Position numbers and translations under genes: made by a program. This document shows, piece by piece, positions 5,338-12,596 of a stretch of DNA of 26,663 nt. Where the stretch lies: positions 1 to 26,663 of the forward strand of contig JAAFHH010000004.1 in the NCBI GenBank assembly GCA_013297545.1. Direction: 5' to 3'. Source of the DNA: Alphaproteobacteria bacterium. Lineage in GTDB: Bacteria; Pseudomonadota; Alphaproteobacteria; Elsterales; Elsteraceae. The notes beneath the pieces were generated by a model, which searched no databases, was not told the origin of the DNA, and saw only the letters and a program-made list of their open reading frames with translations. Numbering within the stretch: position 1 is the first letter of the stretch; each line of letters begins with the position of its first letter.

Positions 5338-6318
5338 ATGGGTATGCTTGGCGCCATGCCAGATGCACCGCGTCGCCAGTTCCGTTTGCTCGCCGCTGCC
5401 ATGATGGTGGCGGCCACGTTTTGCTACACGCTGATGTCTGGCATCTCACGCTCGCTCGGCCACGACGTGCCGACCGGCCAGATCGTGTTCTTCCGCGCCG
5501 GCCTTGCCATGCTGCCGGTGTTCGCCTGGCTCGCCTGGCGCGGCCGGCTGAAAGGCTGCTGGCGCACGACCCGGCCGGTTGGCCATCTGCTGCGCAGTGC
5601 GTTTGGCGGCACCTCGCTCTATCTGCACTTTGCAGCCGTGGCCTGGTTGCCGCTCGCCGAGGTTTCGGCGATCAACTATCTGGTGCCGATCCTGATTGTG
5701 TTGCTGGCGTCCATCGTGCTGGGCGAACGGATCTGGGGCATCCGCCTGGTCTCGGTGGCCGTGGGGTTCTTAGGCGCTGCCGCGATCATTGTGCCGAAGC
5801 TGGGGGTAGGATCGGGCGATGCGGGCGAGGCCTACGGCGCGCTGCTGGTGTTCGTCTCCACCATCCTGACCGCCGCCGCGATGATCCAGATCCGCCGCCT
5901 GTCGCAGACCGAACAGACCGGCACGATCATCCTCTACTTTAGCTTGGCCGTGGTGACCGCGTCGCTCGCCAGCATCCCCTTCGGCTGGGTCGCCCTGGAT
6001 GTGACCCAAGCCGCCCGCTTGATCGCGATCGGGCTGGTCGGCGGGGTCGCGCAAATCCTGATGACTGAAAGCTATGCGAAGGCCGATGCGTCCTTCGTCG
6101 CTCCGTTCGAATACGCCGGCATCTTGTGGGCGATCGCGATTGGTGTGGCGTTCTTCAGCGAAGCGCCGGGCCTCACGACGGTCGCGGGGGCCGCGATCGT
6201 CCTGTCAGCCGGCATCCTGCTCGCCTGGAGTGAACGAGCGTCTAGGCCCCCGACGACAACAGGAACCGTCGCCCCATCGGCACCAGGGGACGAGCGTTCG
6301 CCGGGAACGCCTCGGTAA
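5338..6318 (+). CDS. DMT superfamily (EamA/RhaT) permease
   Basis: This protein of about 326 residues has ten predicted membrane helices in two EamA repeats. The first repeat includes FATCYTLMSGISRSL-type and PTGQIVFFRAGLAMLPVF segments. The second includes FVAPFEYAGILWAIAIGVAFF. Family members export or import small metabolites, and no substrate can be read from the sequence. The gene diverges from suyA with about 110 bp between, so a role in sulfonate uptake or product export is conceivable but unproven. Start choice is uncertain: ATGs at 5338, 5344 and 5356 are in frame and none has a strong Shine-Dalgarno. The last 26 codons overlap the end of the convergent carbonic-anhydrase-like gene by 77 bp. 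Confidence 0.85.
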   Translation: MGMLGAMPDAPRRQFRLLAAAMMVAATFCYTLMSGISRSLGHDVPTGQIVFFRAGLAMLPVFAWLAWRGRLKGCWRTTRPVGHLLRSAFGGTSLYLHFAAVAWLPLAEVSAINYLVPILIVLLASIVLGERIWGIRLVSVAVGFLGAAAIIVPKLGVGSGDAGEAYGALLVFVSTILTAAAMIQIRRLSQTEQTGTIILYFSLAVVTASLASIPFGWVALDVTQAARLIAIGLVGGVAQILMTESYAKADASFVAPFEYAGILWAIAIGVAFFSEAPGLTTVAGAAIVLSAGILLAWSERASRPPTTTGTVAPSAPGDERSPGTPR

Positions 6319-6979
6319 ACCGGACGATCTGCTCCCGGCTCGCTTGCACGGCTTCGCGCATCACCGTCCACAGCACCACTTCCGCGCAGGGCGGTGTGGT
6401 CATGGAACCCTGATAGCGCCAGTAGGCCTGGCGGTTGCGCGGCATCAGGGTTGTTGGGTCGAGCATCGGGGCGGTAACCGCACTGCCCAGGGTCGGCCGG
6501 AGTTCCAGCACCGAGCCGAGGCCAGCGTTGGCGGCCCCTTCGACGATCATGGCAGCGAGCGCACACCAGCGCCCGGTGCTCTGCTGGCGGAACCAGAACT
6601 GCACTTCCATGTTGGCGCGCTGGCCGCCAATCGCGTGTTCGCTCGGGTGATGGAAGCGGTAGAACTGCAGCTCGAACCGGTCACCGGCGAGGGTGAAGCG
6701 GCAGCCAGCGCTGGTTTCGATCACCAAGCCACCACTGTGCACCGCGCGGCCTTCGAGCGGCTGGCTTTGCAGCGCCACCATCGGCAGATCCGCGCGCACG
6801 GCATCAATGAGGTCGACCGGCGACTGTTCTTGGCCGGCCATGCAGGCCTGCCAATCGGGCCGCAGCATGCCCCAGCGATCAGGACCCTCCGGCCCGTCAT
6901 AGCCCCAGCTCTGCGCAAACGCAGATGCGGGCACTGCCACTGCAGCCAGAGAACCCAACAGGTGCCGGCGGTCGATCAT
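6242..6979 (-). CDS. Alpha-carbonic-anhydrase-like protein lacking two zinc ligands
   Basis: This is a 245-residue protein of the alpha-carbonic anhydrase fold. The N-terminus MIDRRHLLGSLAAVAVPASA has twin arginines before a hydrophobic core and ends at AFAQ, so periplasmic export, possibly by Tat, is expected. Family landmarks are present: QSPVDL (52-57), FHHPSEH (109-115), MEVQF (124-128) and GSMTTPPCAEVVLW (181-194). Three histidines normally hold zinc, two in HFH and one in the later E-x-H. Aligned on PSEH and E-x-H, the first is Arg108, the second His110 is kept, and the third is Gln127. Zinc binding and CO2 hydration are therefore doubtful. Similar Arg and Gln replacements are known in vertebrate carbonic-anhydrase-related proteins. 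A binding or structural role is likely. Confidence 0.87.
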   Translation of the reverse strand: MIDRRHLLGSLAAVAVPASAFAQSWGYDGPEGPDRWGMLRPDWQACMAGQEQSPVDLIDAVRADLPMVALQSQPLEGRAVHSGGLVIETSAGCRFTLAGDRFELQFYRFHHPSEHAIGGQRANMEVQFWFRQQSTGRWCALAAMIVEGAANAGLGSVLELRPTLGSAVTAPMLDPTTLMPRNRQAYWRYQGSMTTPPCAEVVLWTVMREAVQASREQIVRFTEAFPANARPLVPMGRRFLLSSGA

Positions 6980-7046
6980 ACGAGCCTCTCCTCAGTCGCT
7001 GCCGGAACTGTTGCACGCTTCGCCAGCAGCGCAAAGTGATGCTGGC

Positions 7047-7814
7047 TCAGACGATCCCGCCATCGACCAGGAAGGCTTGGCCGGTGCAGCCATCGCTGTC
7101 GTCGGCTGCGAGCCACAGCACCATGCGCGCCACGTCCTCCGGCACCAGGCGGCGCTTCAGGCACTGGGCGTCCATGAGCGACTTGTCGAGCTCTGGCGTG
7201 CGCCACAGCCGGTTCTGCCGTTCGGTCACCACGCCGCCGGGCACGACCGAGTTCACCCGGATGTTATCCGGCCCAACCTCACGCGCGAGCACTCGGGTCA
7301 TGCCGTGGATCGCGGCTTTGGAGGTCGTGTAGCCGATCATGCCATCGCGCCCACGCATCCAGGAGACCGACCCGAGGTTCTGGATCGAGCCCCAACCCGC
7401 CGCCTTCATGCCGGGAATCACCGCTTGGGCGGCGAAGACGTGGTGGCGCAGGTTCACGGCCAGGCAGTCATCCCAATACTCTGGCGTTAAGTCCTCGACC
7501 TTGTGGCGATCGTCGCGCGCGGCGTTGTTCACCAGCGCTGCAATCGGCCCCAACGCCTCGGCAGCGGCCGCGATCGTGCGCTGGTAGGCCGGGATATCGC
7601 GCACGTCGCAGGGAAGTGCGAGCGGCTTTGGCTTGCCCTCGGACGCCAAGCGCTCAGCGAGCTCGATGCCGGACTTTTCGTCGATGTCGACAAACGCGAC
7701 CTTGGCGCCCTGGTCGCAAAACGCCTCCACCAGCACGGCACCAATACCGCTCGCCCCGCCGGAAATGAACACGACGCGATCTTGCAAGCTCGGATAGCGG
7801 GCGTAGCGCGACAT
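7047..7814 (-). CDS. SDR family oxidoreductase, XylB-like sugar dehydrogenase
   Basis: This 255-residue classical short-chain dehydrogenase carries the cofactor loop SGGASGIG (18-25), Asp43 after the second strand (FVDID, favouring NAD+), NNAA (96-99), and the catalytic Ser149, Tyr162 and Lys166 (YTTSK). The N-terminal YPSLQDRVVFISGG and the C-terminal half (RVNSVVPGGVVTERQ, AQCLKRRLVPEDVARMVLWLA, TGQAFLVDGG) resemble Caulobacter D-xylose 1-dehydrogenase XylB and related L-arabinose/galactose dehydrogenases. It is divergent from an aldose 1-epimerase gene 61 bp away, which supports a sugar substrate: mutarotation followed by oxidation at C1. The exact sugar cannot be told, and no downstream lactonase or sugar-acid dehydratase is in the window. 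Confidence 0.85.
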   Translation of the reverse strand: MSRYARYPSLQDRVVFISGGASGIGAVLVEAFCDQGAKVAFVDIDEKSGIELAERLASEGKPKPLALPCDVRDIPAYQRTIAAAAEALGPIAALVNNAARDDRHKVEDLTPEYWDDCLAVNLRHHVFAAQAVIPGMKAAGWGSIQNLGSVSWMRGRDGMIGYTTSKAAIHGMTRVLAREVGPDNIRVNSVVPGGVVTERQNRLWRTPELDKSLMDAQCLKRRLVPEDVARMVLWLAADDSDGCTGQAFLVDGGIV

Positions 7815-7875
7815 GGCAGGTCCTCGAAGACGGGCGGTTGTAGGACGGTGGGGCCCCGTGGCAGGGTCCTAACCC

Positions 7876-8760
7876 ATGTCTCAGCCCCACCCTGCCGCTG
7901 TCAAGCTCGCCGCCGGCCCCCTCACCTTGGTGCTGGCACCAACCTGTGGCGGCGGCATCGCCGAATTCTCCTGCAATGGCGCGCACATCCTGCGCCCGGC
8001 GACGGAGGAAGCCTGGGCTGCCGGCAGCCCACGGTCCATGGGCAGCTTTGCCATGGTGCCATTCTCTGGCCGGGTGGCGGACGCGCGCTTCCCCTGGGAC
8101 GGCGGCGACGTAGCGCTGGTCCCGAACTTCCCGCCGGAGCGCCACGCGATCCACGGCGATGGTTGGCAACAGGCGTGGAGCGTGGTGACCGCCACCACCT
8201 CGGTCGCCCAGCTCGCCTTTGACCATGTCGGCGCGACGCCGGGCTGGCCCTGGTCCTACCGCTGCGAGCAGACCTTCACGCTCGACCCCGACTGCCTGAC
8301 CATGACGATCGCGATCGAAAACCGTGGCGACACGCCGATGCCGGTCGGCTTCGGCTTCCACCCCTACTTCCTGCGCACGCCGAATGTGCGCCTGCGCGCA
8401 GCCGTGCCAGAGGTGTGGGTGTGGGACACCGCCAAGCGCCCGGCCGCCAAGATCGCGACGCCAAAGGCCTGGGCGCTCGACCCCGAACGCCCGGTCGCCG
8501 GGCTTGCCCTCGACCATTGCTTTGCCGGCTGGGACGGCTCGGCCGAGATCATCTGGCCCGAGCATCGCTTGGCCGTGACGATCGAGGCAGGCCAAAAACT
8601 CCGCCACCTGATCGTGTTCACGCCGGAGACGGATGTGTTCTGCGTTGAACCCGCGACCCACGCCCCCGATGCGCTCAACATCGAGCCAGAGACTTTGCCG
8701 CTGCTGGCACCGGGCAAGTCGATCTCCGGCGGCTGCCGATTGCGCGTGCGCCGCACGTGA
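7876..8760 (+). CDS. Aldose 1-epimerase (galactose mutarotase-like) family protein
   Basis: This 294-residue beta-sandwich protein matches the aldose 1-epimerase family, which interconverts alpha and beta anomers of aldoses. Motifs in order are FSGRV with Arg66 (substrate-binding arginine, usually NRI), RHAIHGDGW with His90/His93, GFGFHPYF with His162 (the probable general acid), and CVEPATHAPDALN with Glu258 (the general base). All key residues are therefore present. The divergent SDR gene 61 bp upstream is likely its functional partner in oxidative sugar metabolism. The stop overlaps the GTG of the next gene (GTGA), so the downstream exporter is translationally coupled. Substrate could be a free sugar or a phosphorylated or modified one. 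Confidence 0.88.
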   Translation: MSQPHPAAVKLAAGPLTLVLAPTCGGGIAEFSCNGAHILRPATEEAWAAGSPRSMGSFAMVPFSGRVADARFPWDGGDVALVPNFPPERHAIHGDGWQQAWSVVTATTSVAQLAFDHVGATPGWPWSYRCEQTFTLDPDCLTMTIAIENRGDTPMPVGFGFHPYFLRTPNVRLRAAVPEVWVWDTAKRPAAKIATPKAWALDPERPVAGLALDHCFAGWDGSAEIIWPEHRLAVTIEAGQKLRHLIVFTPETDVFCVEPATHAPDALNIEPETLPLLAPGKSISGGCRLRVRRT

Positions 8761-9623
8761 CCGCCACCATCCGACCGGGACCGGCGACGCTGATTGGCGC
8801 CGTCGCCGTGCTGCTGTGGGCAACACTCGCCCTGTTCACCACCTGGACGGCTGGGGTGCCGCCCTTTCAAGTGACGGCAATCGGCTTTGGTATCGCGGCC
8901 CTGGGTGCCTCAATCGCCTGGGTGGTGCGCGGTGTTGATCCGCGCGTGGTGCTGCGCCAGCGGCCGATTGTCTGGCTGCTCGGTGTCGGCGGCTTGTTCG
9001 GCTACCACGCCTGCTACTTCGCAGCGCTCAAGCTCGCCCCACCGCTTGAGGCGAATCTGGTCAACTATCTGTGGCCGCTGTGCATCGTGCTGTTCTCCGC
9101 CGCCTTGCCGGGCGAGCGTCTGCGCTGGTTTCACCTCGCGGGGGCTGGCCTTGGGTTCTTGGGCGTCGTGCTGCTGGTGGGTGGCGGGAGTTTTGCCGCT
9201 GAGCACACCGCGGGCTATGCGCTGGCACTCGCCTGCGCGGTGATCTGGGGGGTGTATTCGGTTGCAAGCCGGCGCTTTGGCCAAGTGCCGACGGACGCTG
9301 TCGGTGGGTTTTGTGCCGCGACCGCGGTGCTGGCCCTGATCGCGCATCTGGCGTTTGAGACCTGGGTGATGCCGGCCCCGGCCGGGTGGCTCGCACTGGT
9401 GCTGCTCGGCCTCGGGCCTGTGGGTTTGGCCTTTTTCGCCTGGGACATCGGCATGAAGCACGGCCACCTGCGCCTGCTCGCGGCTGCGTCTTACGCGACA
9501 CCGCTGCTCTCAACCCTGCTGCTGGCCGCCTTTGGCGCGGGCACGCTCACGCTCACGGTCGCACTCTCGGCGCTGTTGATCGTCGCCGGTGCGGTGCTGG
9601 CAGCGCTGGACGCGATCCGCTGA
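8757..9623 (+). CDS. DMT family exporter, YddG-like (aromatic amino acid exporter type)
   Basis: This 288-residue protein has ten hydrophobic segments and two EamA repeats. GYHACYFAALKLAPPLEANL followed by VNYLWPLCIVLFSA (about residues 82-115) is typical of the YddG subgroup, which exports aromatic amino acids and related compounds. The second repeat contains WGVYSVASRRFG and a YATPLLSTLLL segment near the C-terminus. It starts with GTG inside the epimerase stop and overlaps the next gene (TGATG), forming a tight three-gene plus-strand run. Substrate is inferred only from the subgroup; sugar acids or other metabolites are equally possible in this context. Confidence 0.85.
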   Translation: MTATIRPGPATLIGAVAVLLWATLALFTTWTAGVPPFQVTAIGFGIAALGASIAWVVRGVDPRVVLRQRPIVWLLGVGGLFGYHACYFAALKLAPPLEANLVNYLWPLCIVLFSAALPGERLRWFHLAGAGLGFLGVVLLVGGGSFAAEHTAGYALALACAVIWGVYSVASRRFGQVPTDAVGGFCAATAVLALIAHLAFETWVMPAPAGWLALVLLGLGPVGLAFFAWDIGMKHGHLRLLAAASYATPLLSTLLLAAFGAGTLTLTVALSALLIVAGAVLAALDAIR

Positions 9624-10156
9624 TGAGCACGGAAACCCTGGCTGCGATCCTCGGTTGGATCGGCACGGCAATCGCGATCAGCTGGCCATTGTTTCGCAGC
9701 CGAACTGGTATGCTGTGGGCACAAACCGGGGTCAGTGTGCTGTTCACTGGCCACTATTTCCTGATCGATGCGGTCACCGGGTCGATCTTGAATTTTCTGT
9801 CTGGCGTGCAAGCGGCTGCCGCCATCCCGCTTGGACAAAAGCCTGCGTTCCGCTGGCTCTACCTCGCGACAGTGCCGGTGATCGCAACCGTGATGGCGCT
9901 GACCTGGGGCGGGCTCGCGTCGGCCGCTGCGGCCGCTGGCATGACCCTGGTCTCGTTCGCGCGCTGGCAGCTCGATCCGGCGAAATTCCGGCTGATCATC
10001 GCAGGCTCCGTGCCGCTCTGGTTCACCCACAACTACCTGGTTGGCAGCTGGCCCGGCATGATTGCCGACAGTTCGGCCGCGATCCTGCTCGCCCGCGCAA
10101 TCTGGCTCGACCGCCGCAGCCCAAAAGATCTTGCAGCCAACCGCCCATCCGAGTAG
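9623..10156 (+). CDS. YgjV-like inner membrane protein
   Basis: This 177-residue integral membrane protein has about six hydrophobic helices. The segments LGWIGTAIAISWPLFRSRTGMLW, split by short loops, then TGHYFLIDAVTGSILNFLSGVQ and PLWFTHNYLVGSWPGMIAD, match the YgjV family (Pfam Imp-YgjV), whose function is unknown. I chose the ATG at 9623 because it overlaps the previous stop (TGATG) and begins the family-like sequence; an upstream in-frame ATG lies inside the preceding gene. The gene ends 14 bp before tRNA-Thr. Nothing links it functionally to the epimerase/exporter genes beyond co-transcription. Confidence 0.8.
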   Translation: MSTETLAAILGWIGTAIAISWPLFRSRTGMLWAQTGVSVLFTGHYFLIDAVTGSILNFLSGVQAAAAIPLGQKPAFRWLYLATVPVIATVMALTWGGLASAAAAAGMTLVSFARWQLDPAKFRLIIAGSVPLWFTHNYLVGSWPGMIADSSAAILLARAIWLDRRSPKDLAANRPSE

Positions 10157-10170
10157 CTTCCCCGCCCGGC

Positions 10171-10245
<75 letters not shown>

Positions 10246-10329
10246 GGATTTCCCCGTAGCACGCTCCTGATCTTGTGTTTGTCGCGAGCTTCGCGTACAC
10301 CCTTTGCAAGGATAGGTCGCGAGGCAACG

Positions 10330-10548
10330 ATGCTTGACACGTTCATGCGCACGCCCAAATCCTCGTTCGCCCGCAGGATGGTGAGCGCTTTTGGCGGTCT
10401 GCTGGATTTCGGCTTCCACCTGAAACCGTTCCCCCGCCCGATGAGCGAGGCTGATGCCATGCGAGCGGATTGGGAGCGGGTTGGACTGGATCTCAGGAAG
10501 GCGATGCATGCTTACGGTGACGTTATTCGCAGGCGACGAGTAGACTGA
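10330..10548 (+). CDS. Small hypothetical protein
   Basis: This is a 72-residue ORF with normal GC content, between tRNA-Thr and the AT-rich orphan gene. The ATG at 10330 has GAGG at 10321-10324, a good ribosome binding site; an in-frame upstream ATG at 10273 has none. The protein is basic with a central segment SAFGGLLDFGFHLKPF and an amphipathic C-terminal helix ending in YGDVIRRRRVD. No signal peptide or clear transmembrane helix is visible, and I do not recognise a family. The ribosome binding site and host-like composition support a real gene; length limits confidence. Confidence 0.55.
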   Translation: MLDTFMRTPKSSFARRMVSAFGGLLDFGFHLKPFPRPMSEADAMRADWERVGLDLRKAMHAYGDVIRRRRVD

Positions 10549-10649
10549 TTGAGCCGATTGCGCCTGGTTCACCACCGATCCCAATGTATTCAGGCGTAGC
10601 TTATTTTCTAGAGTATTTTGGTCTTTTGATGGAGTTGCGGAGAGAGCAA

Positions 10650-11282
10650 ATGGAAAAAATCACGGACAAGAAAGCAAAATTCATTTTAGATGATAAGTGG
10701 CCAGAGTTTACAGATAGAATTGTTTCGCATCTTCGTGGGCATCATTGCATTCGGGCGCGTCCATCTAACTCAAAGTCCCCCTTGCCTCAGATAATATCGG
10801 GAGGATCCTGGATGAATAAGATCCAGCCAGATGGGCTTTACATCTATTTCTGGCCTGATAGCTTTGCGGACATTTTTTGTATTGAAGTCTGTGGCAGCGT
10901 TCAAAATCTGCATGAAAAACGTTCTCGCTACATGCCGACCCACTCTAGGATAGCAATCAAGATCTATAGAAAGTGGCTTGAAGAAAAGATAAAATATCGC
11001 ACCAAGATGAAAGCGAGATGGGAAGTCACTGGGCTTTCGTTCTGGGAAGATGGATTTGATCCGAAAGACCTCCCCGACTCTTGGGAATTTGATATTCGGA
11101 TGCTGAGAGTGTTGTACTTTCTCCCAGATGAGATTTATCAGAAATGGTATTTTGAGCATGATCCAATTGGATATGAATATTTCTCTCCTCACTCGAAGCT
11201 AGCAAAATTCTCGTCTAAAGAATTCACCATTCTTTTCCAAAGCATGTCGCGTCATAGTCATTTTTCTACGGTAATTGGATAA
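10650..11282 (+). CDS. Uncharacterised AT-rich orphan protein, possible nuclease-like fold
   Basis: This 210-residue protein is encoded by DNA much AT-richer than its neighbours. I chose the ATG at 10650 because GGAGAG (from 10639) lies 7 nt upstream; ATGs at 10584 and 10629 are in frame but lack this. Visible segments are KIQPDGLYIYFWPDSFADIFCIEVCGSV (split across a loop), then NLHEKRSRYMPTHSR, and a charged central region EEKIKYRTKMKARWE. The D-(x)n-IEVCGS-QNLHEKRSRY pattern is reminiscent of a PD-(D/E)xK core, but a Cys sits where Lys is usual, so this is weak inference. Aromatic-rich C-terminus. It ends 7 bp before the convergent polyprenyl synthase gene. It looks horizontally acquired; function unknown. 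Confidence 0.65.
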   Translation: MEKITDKKAKFILDDKWPEFTDRIVSHLRGHHCIRARPSNSKSPLPQIISGGSWMNKIQPDGLYIYFWPDSFADIFCIEVCGSVQNLHEKRSRYMPTHSRIAIKIYRKWLEEKIKYRTKMKARWEVTGLSFWEDGFDPKDLPDSWEFDIRMLRVLYFLPDEIYQKWYFEHDPIGYEYFSPHSKLAKFSSKEFTILFQSMSRHSHFSTVIG

Positions 11283-11289
11283 CATTCCC

Positions 11290-12288
11290 TCAGTACCCCC
11301 GCGCCACCGCGAACGCCACTGCTTCAATCAGCGCCGCCTTCACCGGCCCATCGGCGAATGGCGCCAGCGCCACCTCCGCCTGTGCCCGCATCCGGTCGGC
11401 TGCCGCGATCGTGTCAGCAAGCGCACCGTGCTGGCGCAGCAAGCCCTGCGCCGTGCCGAGGTCATCATCCGTCTGTTCAAGATCTTCGATCGTGCGGCGC
11501 CAGAACGTGCGCTCAGCGTCATCGCCGCGGGCGTAGGCGAGGATCACGGGCAGGGTGACTTTGCCCTCGCGGAAATCATCGCCCACGGTTTTGCCCAAGG
11601 TTTCCTGCGCTGCCGAGTAGTCGAGCGCGTCGTCGACCAGCTGGAAGGCGGTGCCGAGCGCCATGCCGTAGCGGGCCACCGCCTGCACCTCTGGCTCCGG
11701 CCGACCGGCCACAATCGCCCCGACTTGGGCGGCAGCTTCGAACAGCACCGCGGTTTTCGAGGTGATCACCTCGAGATACGCGGCTTCGGTGGTCGACAGA
11801 TCATTCTGGATCTGCAGCTGCAGCACCTCGCCTTCCGCGATCACGGCCGAGGCGCGGGAAAGGATCGCGAGCACGCGCAAATCACCGTCCGCCACCATCA
11901 GTTCGAACGCGCGAGAGAACAAGAAGTCACCGACCAGCACGCTCGCCTTATTGCCGAACAGGGCGTTGGCGCTGTCTTGGCCGCGGCGCAGCAGGCTTTC
12001 ATCCACCACATCGTCGTGCAGCAAGGTCGCAGTGTGGATGAATTCAACACAGGCCGCGAGGCCCTGGTGGCGGGTGCCCTGATAGCCGCACAGTGCCGCA
12101 CTCGCGAGGGTGAGCAGCGGGCGCAACCGCTTGCCGCCGGCGGCGACCAGGTGGGCGGCCAGCTGCGGGATCAGCGCGACTGGGCTGTGCATCCGCTCAA
12201 CGATCAAGCGATTGACCGCGGCCATGTCGGCTTCGACCAGCGCCAGCAAGGGCCCAAGCGAGGGAGAGGGTGAGGAAGATGCTGCCAC
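11290..12288 (-). CDS. Polyprenyl diphosphate synthase (octaprenyl/decaprenyl type)
   Basis: This trans-prenyltransferase makes the long isoprenoid tail of ubiquinone from FPP/GGPP and IPP. With the GTG at 12288 it is 332 residues. Key motifs are GGKRLRP (51-57), the first Asp-rich motif DDVVD (92-96), the RRG after it, FQLVDDALD with the second Asp-rich DDALD (219-223), and GKTVGDDFREGKVTLP. The fifth residue before DDVVD and the overall length fit long-chain all-trans synthases. An in-frame ATG at 12351 adds 21 residues, but it sits inside the -10 box of a good promoter, so translation from it is unlikely. That start choice is inference. The 3' end abuts the AT-rich orphan gene and shows no sign of truncation. 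Confidence 0.92.
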   Translation of the reverse strand: MAASSSPSPSLGPLLALVEADMAAVNRLIVERMHSPVALIPQLAAHLVAAGGKRLRPLLTLASAALCGYQGTRHQGLAACVEFIHTATLLHDDVVDESLLRRGQDSANALFGNKASVLVGDFLFSRAFELMVADGDLRVLAILSRASAVIAEGEVLQLQIQNDLSTTEAAYLEVITSKTAVLFEAAAQVGAIVAGRPEPEVQAVARYGMALGTAFQLVDDALDYSAAQETLGKTVGDDFREGKVTLPVILAYARGDDAERTFWRRTIEDLEQTDDDLGTAQGLLRQHGALADTIAAADRMRAQAEVALAPFADGPVKAALIEAVAFAVARGY

Positions 12289-12346
12289 GAGTAACGCCGA
12301 TCCTGGTCGGGATGCCAGCGGACTTGACCGCCGGCTGCGGTGCGCG

Positions 12347-12374
12347 AGCATAGGCGCGTCGCCAACACGGTCAA
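12347..12374 (-). promoter_or_regulatory. Promoter for polyprenyl diphosphate synthase
   Basis: On the minus strand TTGACC (12374-12369) and TATGCT (12352-12347) are 16 bp apart. They match the consensus at 5 of 6 and 4 of 6 positions. Transcription would begin near 12340, downstream of the first in-frame ATG (12351). This favours the GTG at 12288 as start. Confidence 0.45.
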
Positions 12375-12386
12375 GGTGGAGGGTTC

Positions 12387-12596
12387 ATGCGCGCCGTGCT
12401 CAGCACCAACGATTTGGTTCGCCTGTCGTTTCTGCAAGCAGTGCTGACTGATGCCGGCATCGGCCACGTGGTGCTGGACAGTTTCAGCGCCGCCGTCGAC
12501 GGCTCGATCGGCGCCGTGCCGCGCCGGTTGATGGTGGGCGATGATGATTGGGCGATGGCGACCCAGATCTGCGCTGAGCTTGGTGAGCTGCCGTGA
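12387..12596 (+). CDS. DUF2007 family small protein
   Basis: This 69-residue protein has the DUF2007 pattern: an N-terminal strand with LSTNDLVRLSFLQAVLTDAGI, then a central VLDSFSAAVDGSIGAVPRRLMV and a final helix WAMATQICAELGE. Pfam describes the family as a putative signal-transducing or ligand-binding domain, and no reaction is known. It overlaps the methyltransferase start by 4 bp, giving a coupled pair. The same pairing of polyprenyl synthase, DUF2007 and methyltransferase recurs in related alphaproteobacteria as I recall. Confidence 0.82.
   Translation: MRAVLSTNDLVRLSFLQAVLTDAGIGHVVLDSFSAAVDGSIGAVPRRLMVGDDDWAMATQICAELGELP

Noticed and set aside
7654..8826. 390-codon minus-strand frame opposite the aldose epimerase
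   Set aside because: The plus-strand gene has all family catalytic residues; the antisense product has no domain and an Arg/His/Gly-rich composition.
10246..11289. Attachment-site duplicate of the tRNA-Thr 3' end flanking the AT-rich orphan gene
   Set aside because: I scanned the DNA up to the polyprenyl synthase stop for a repeat of the tRNA T arm/acceptor end and saw none, so integration at this tRNA stays a hypothesis.
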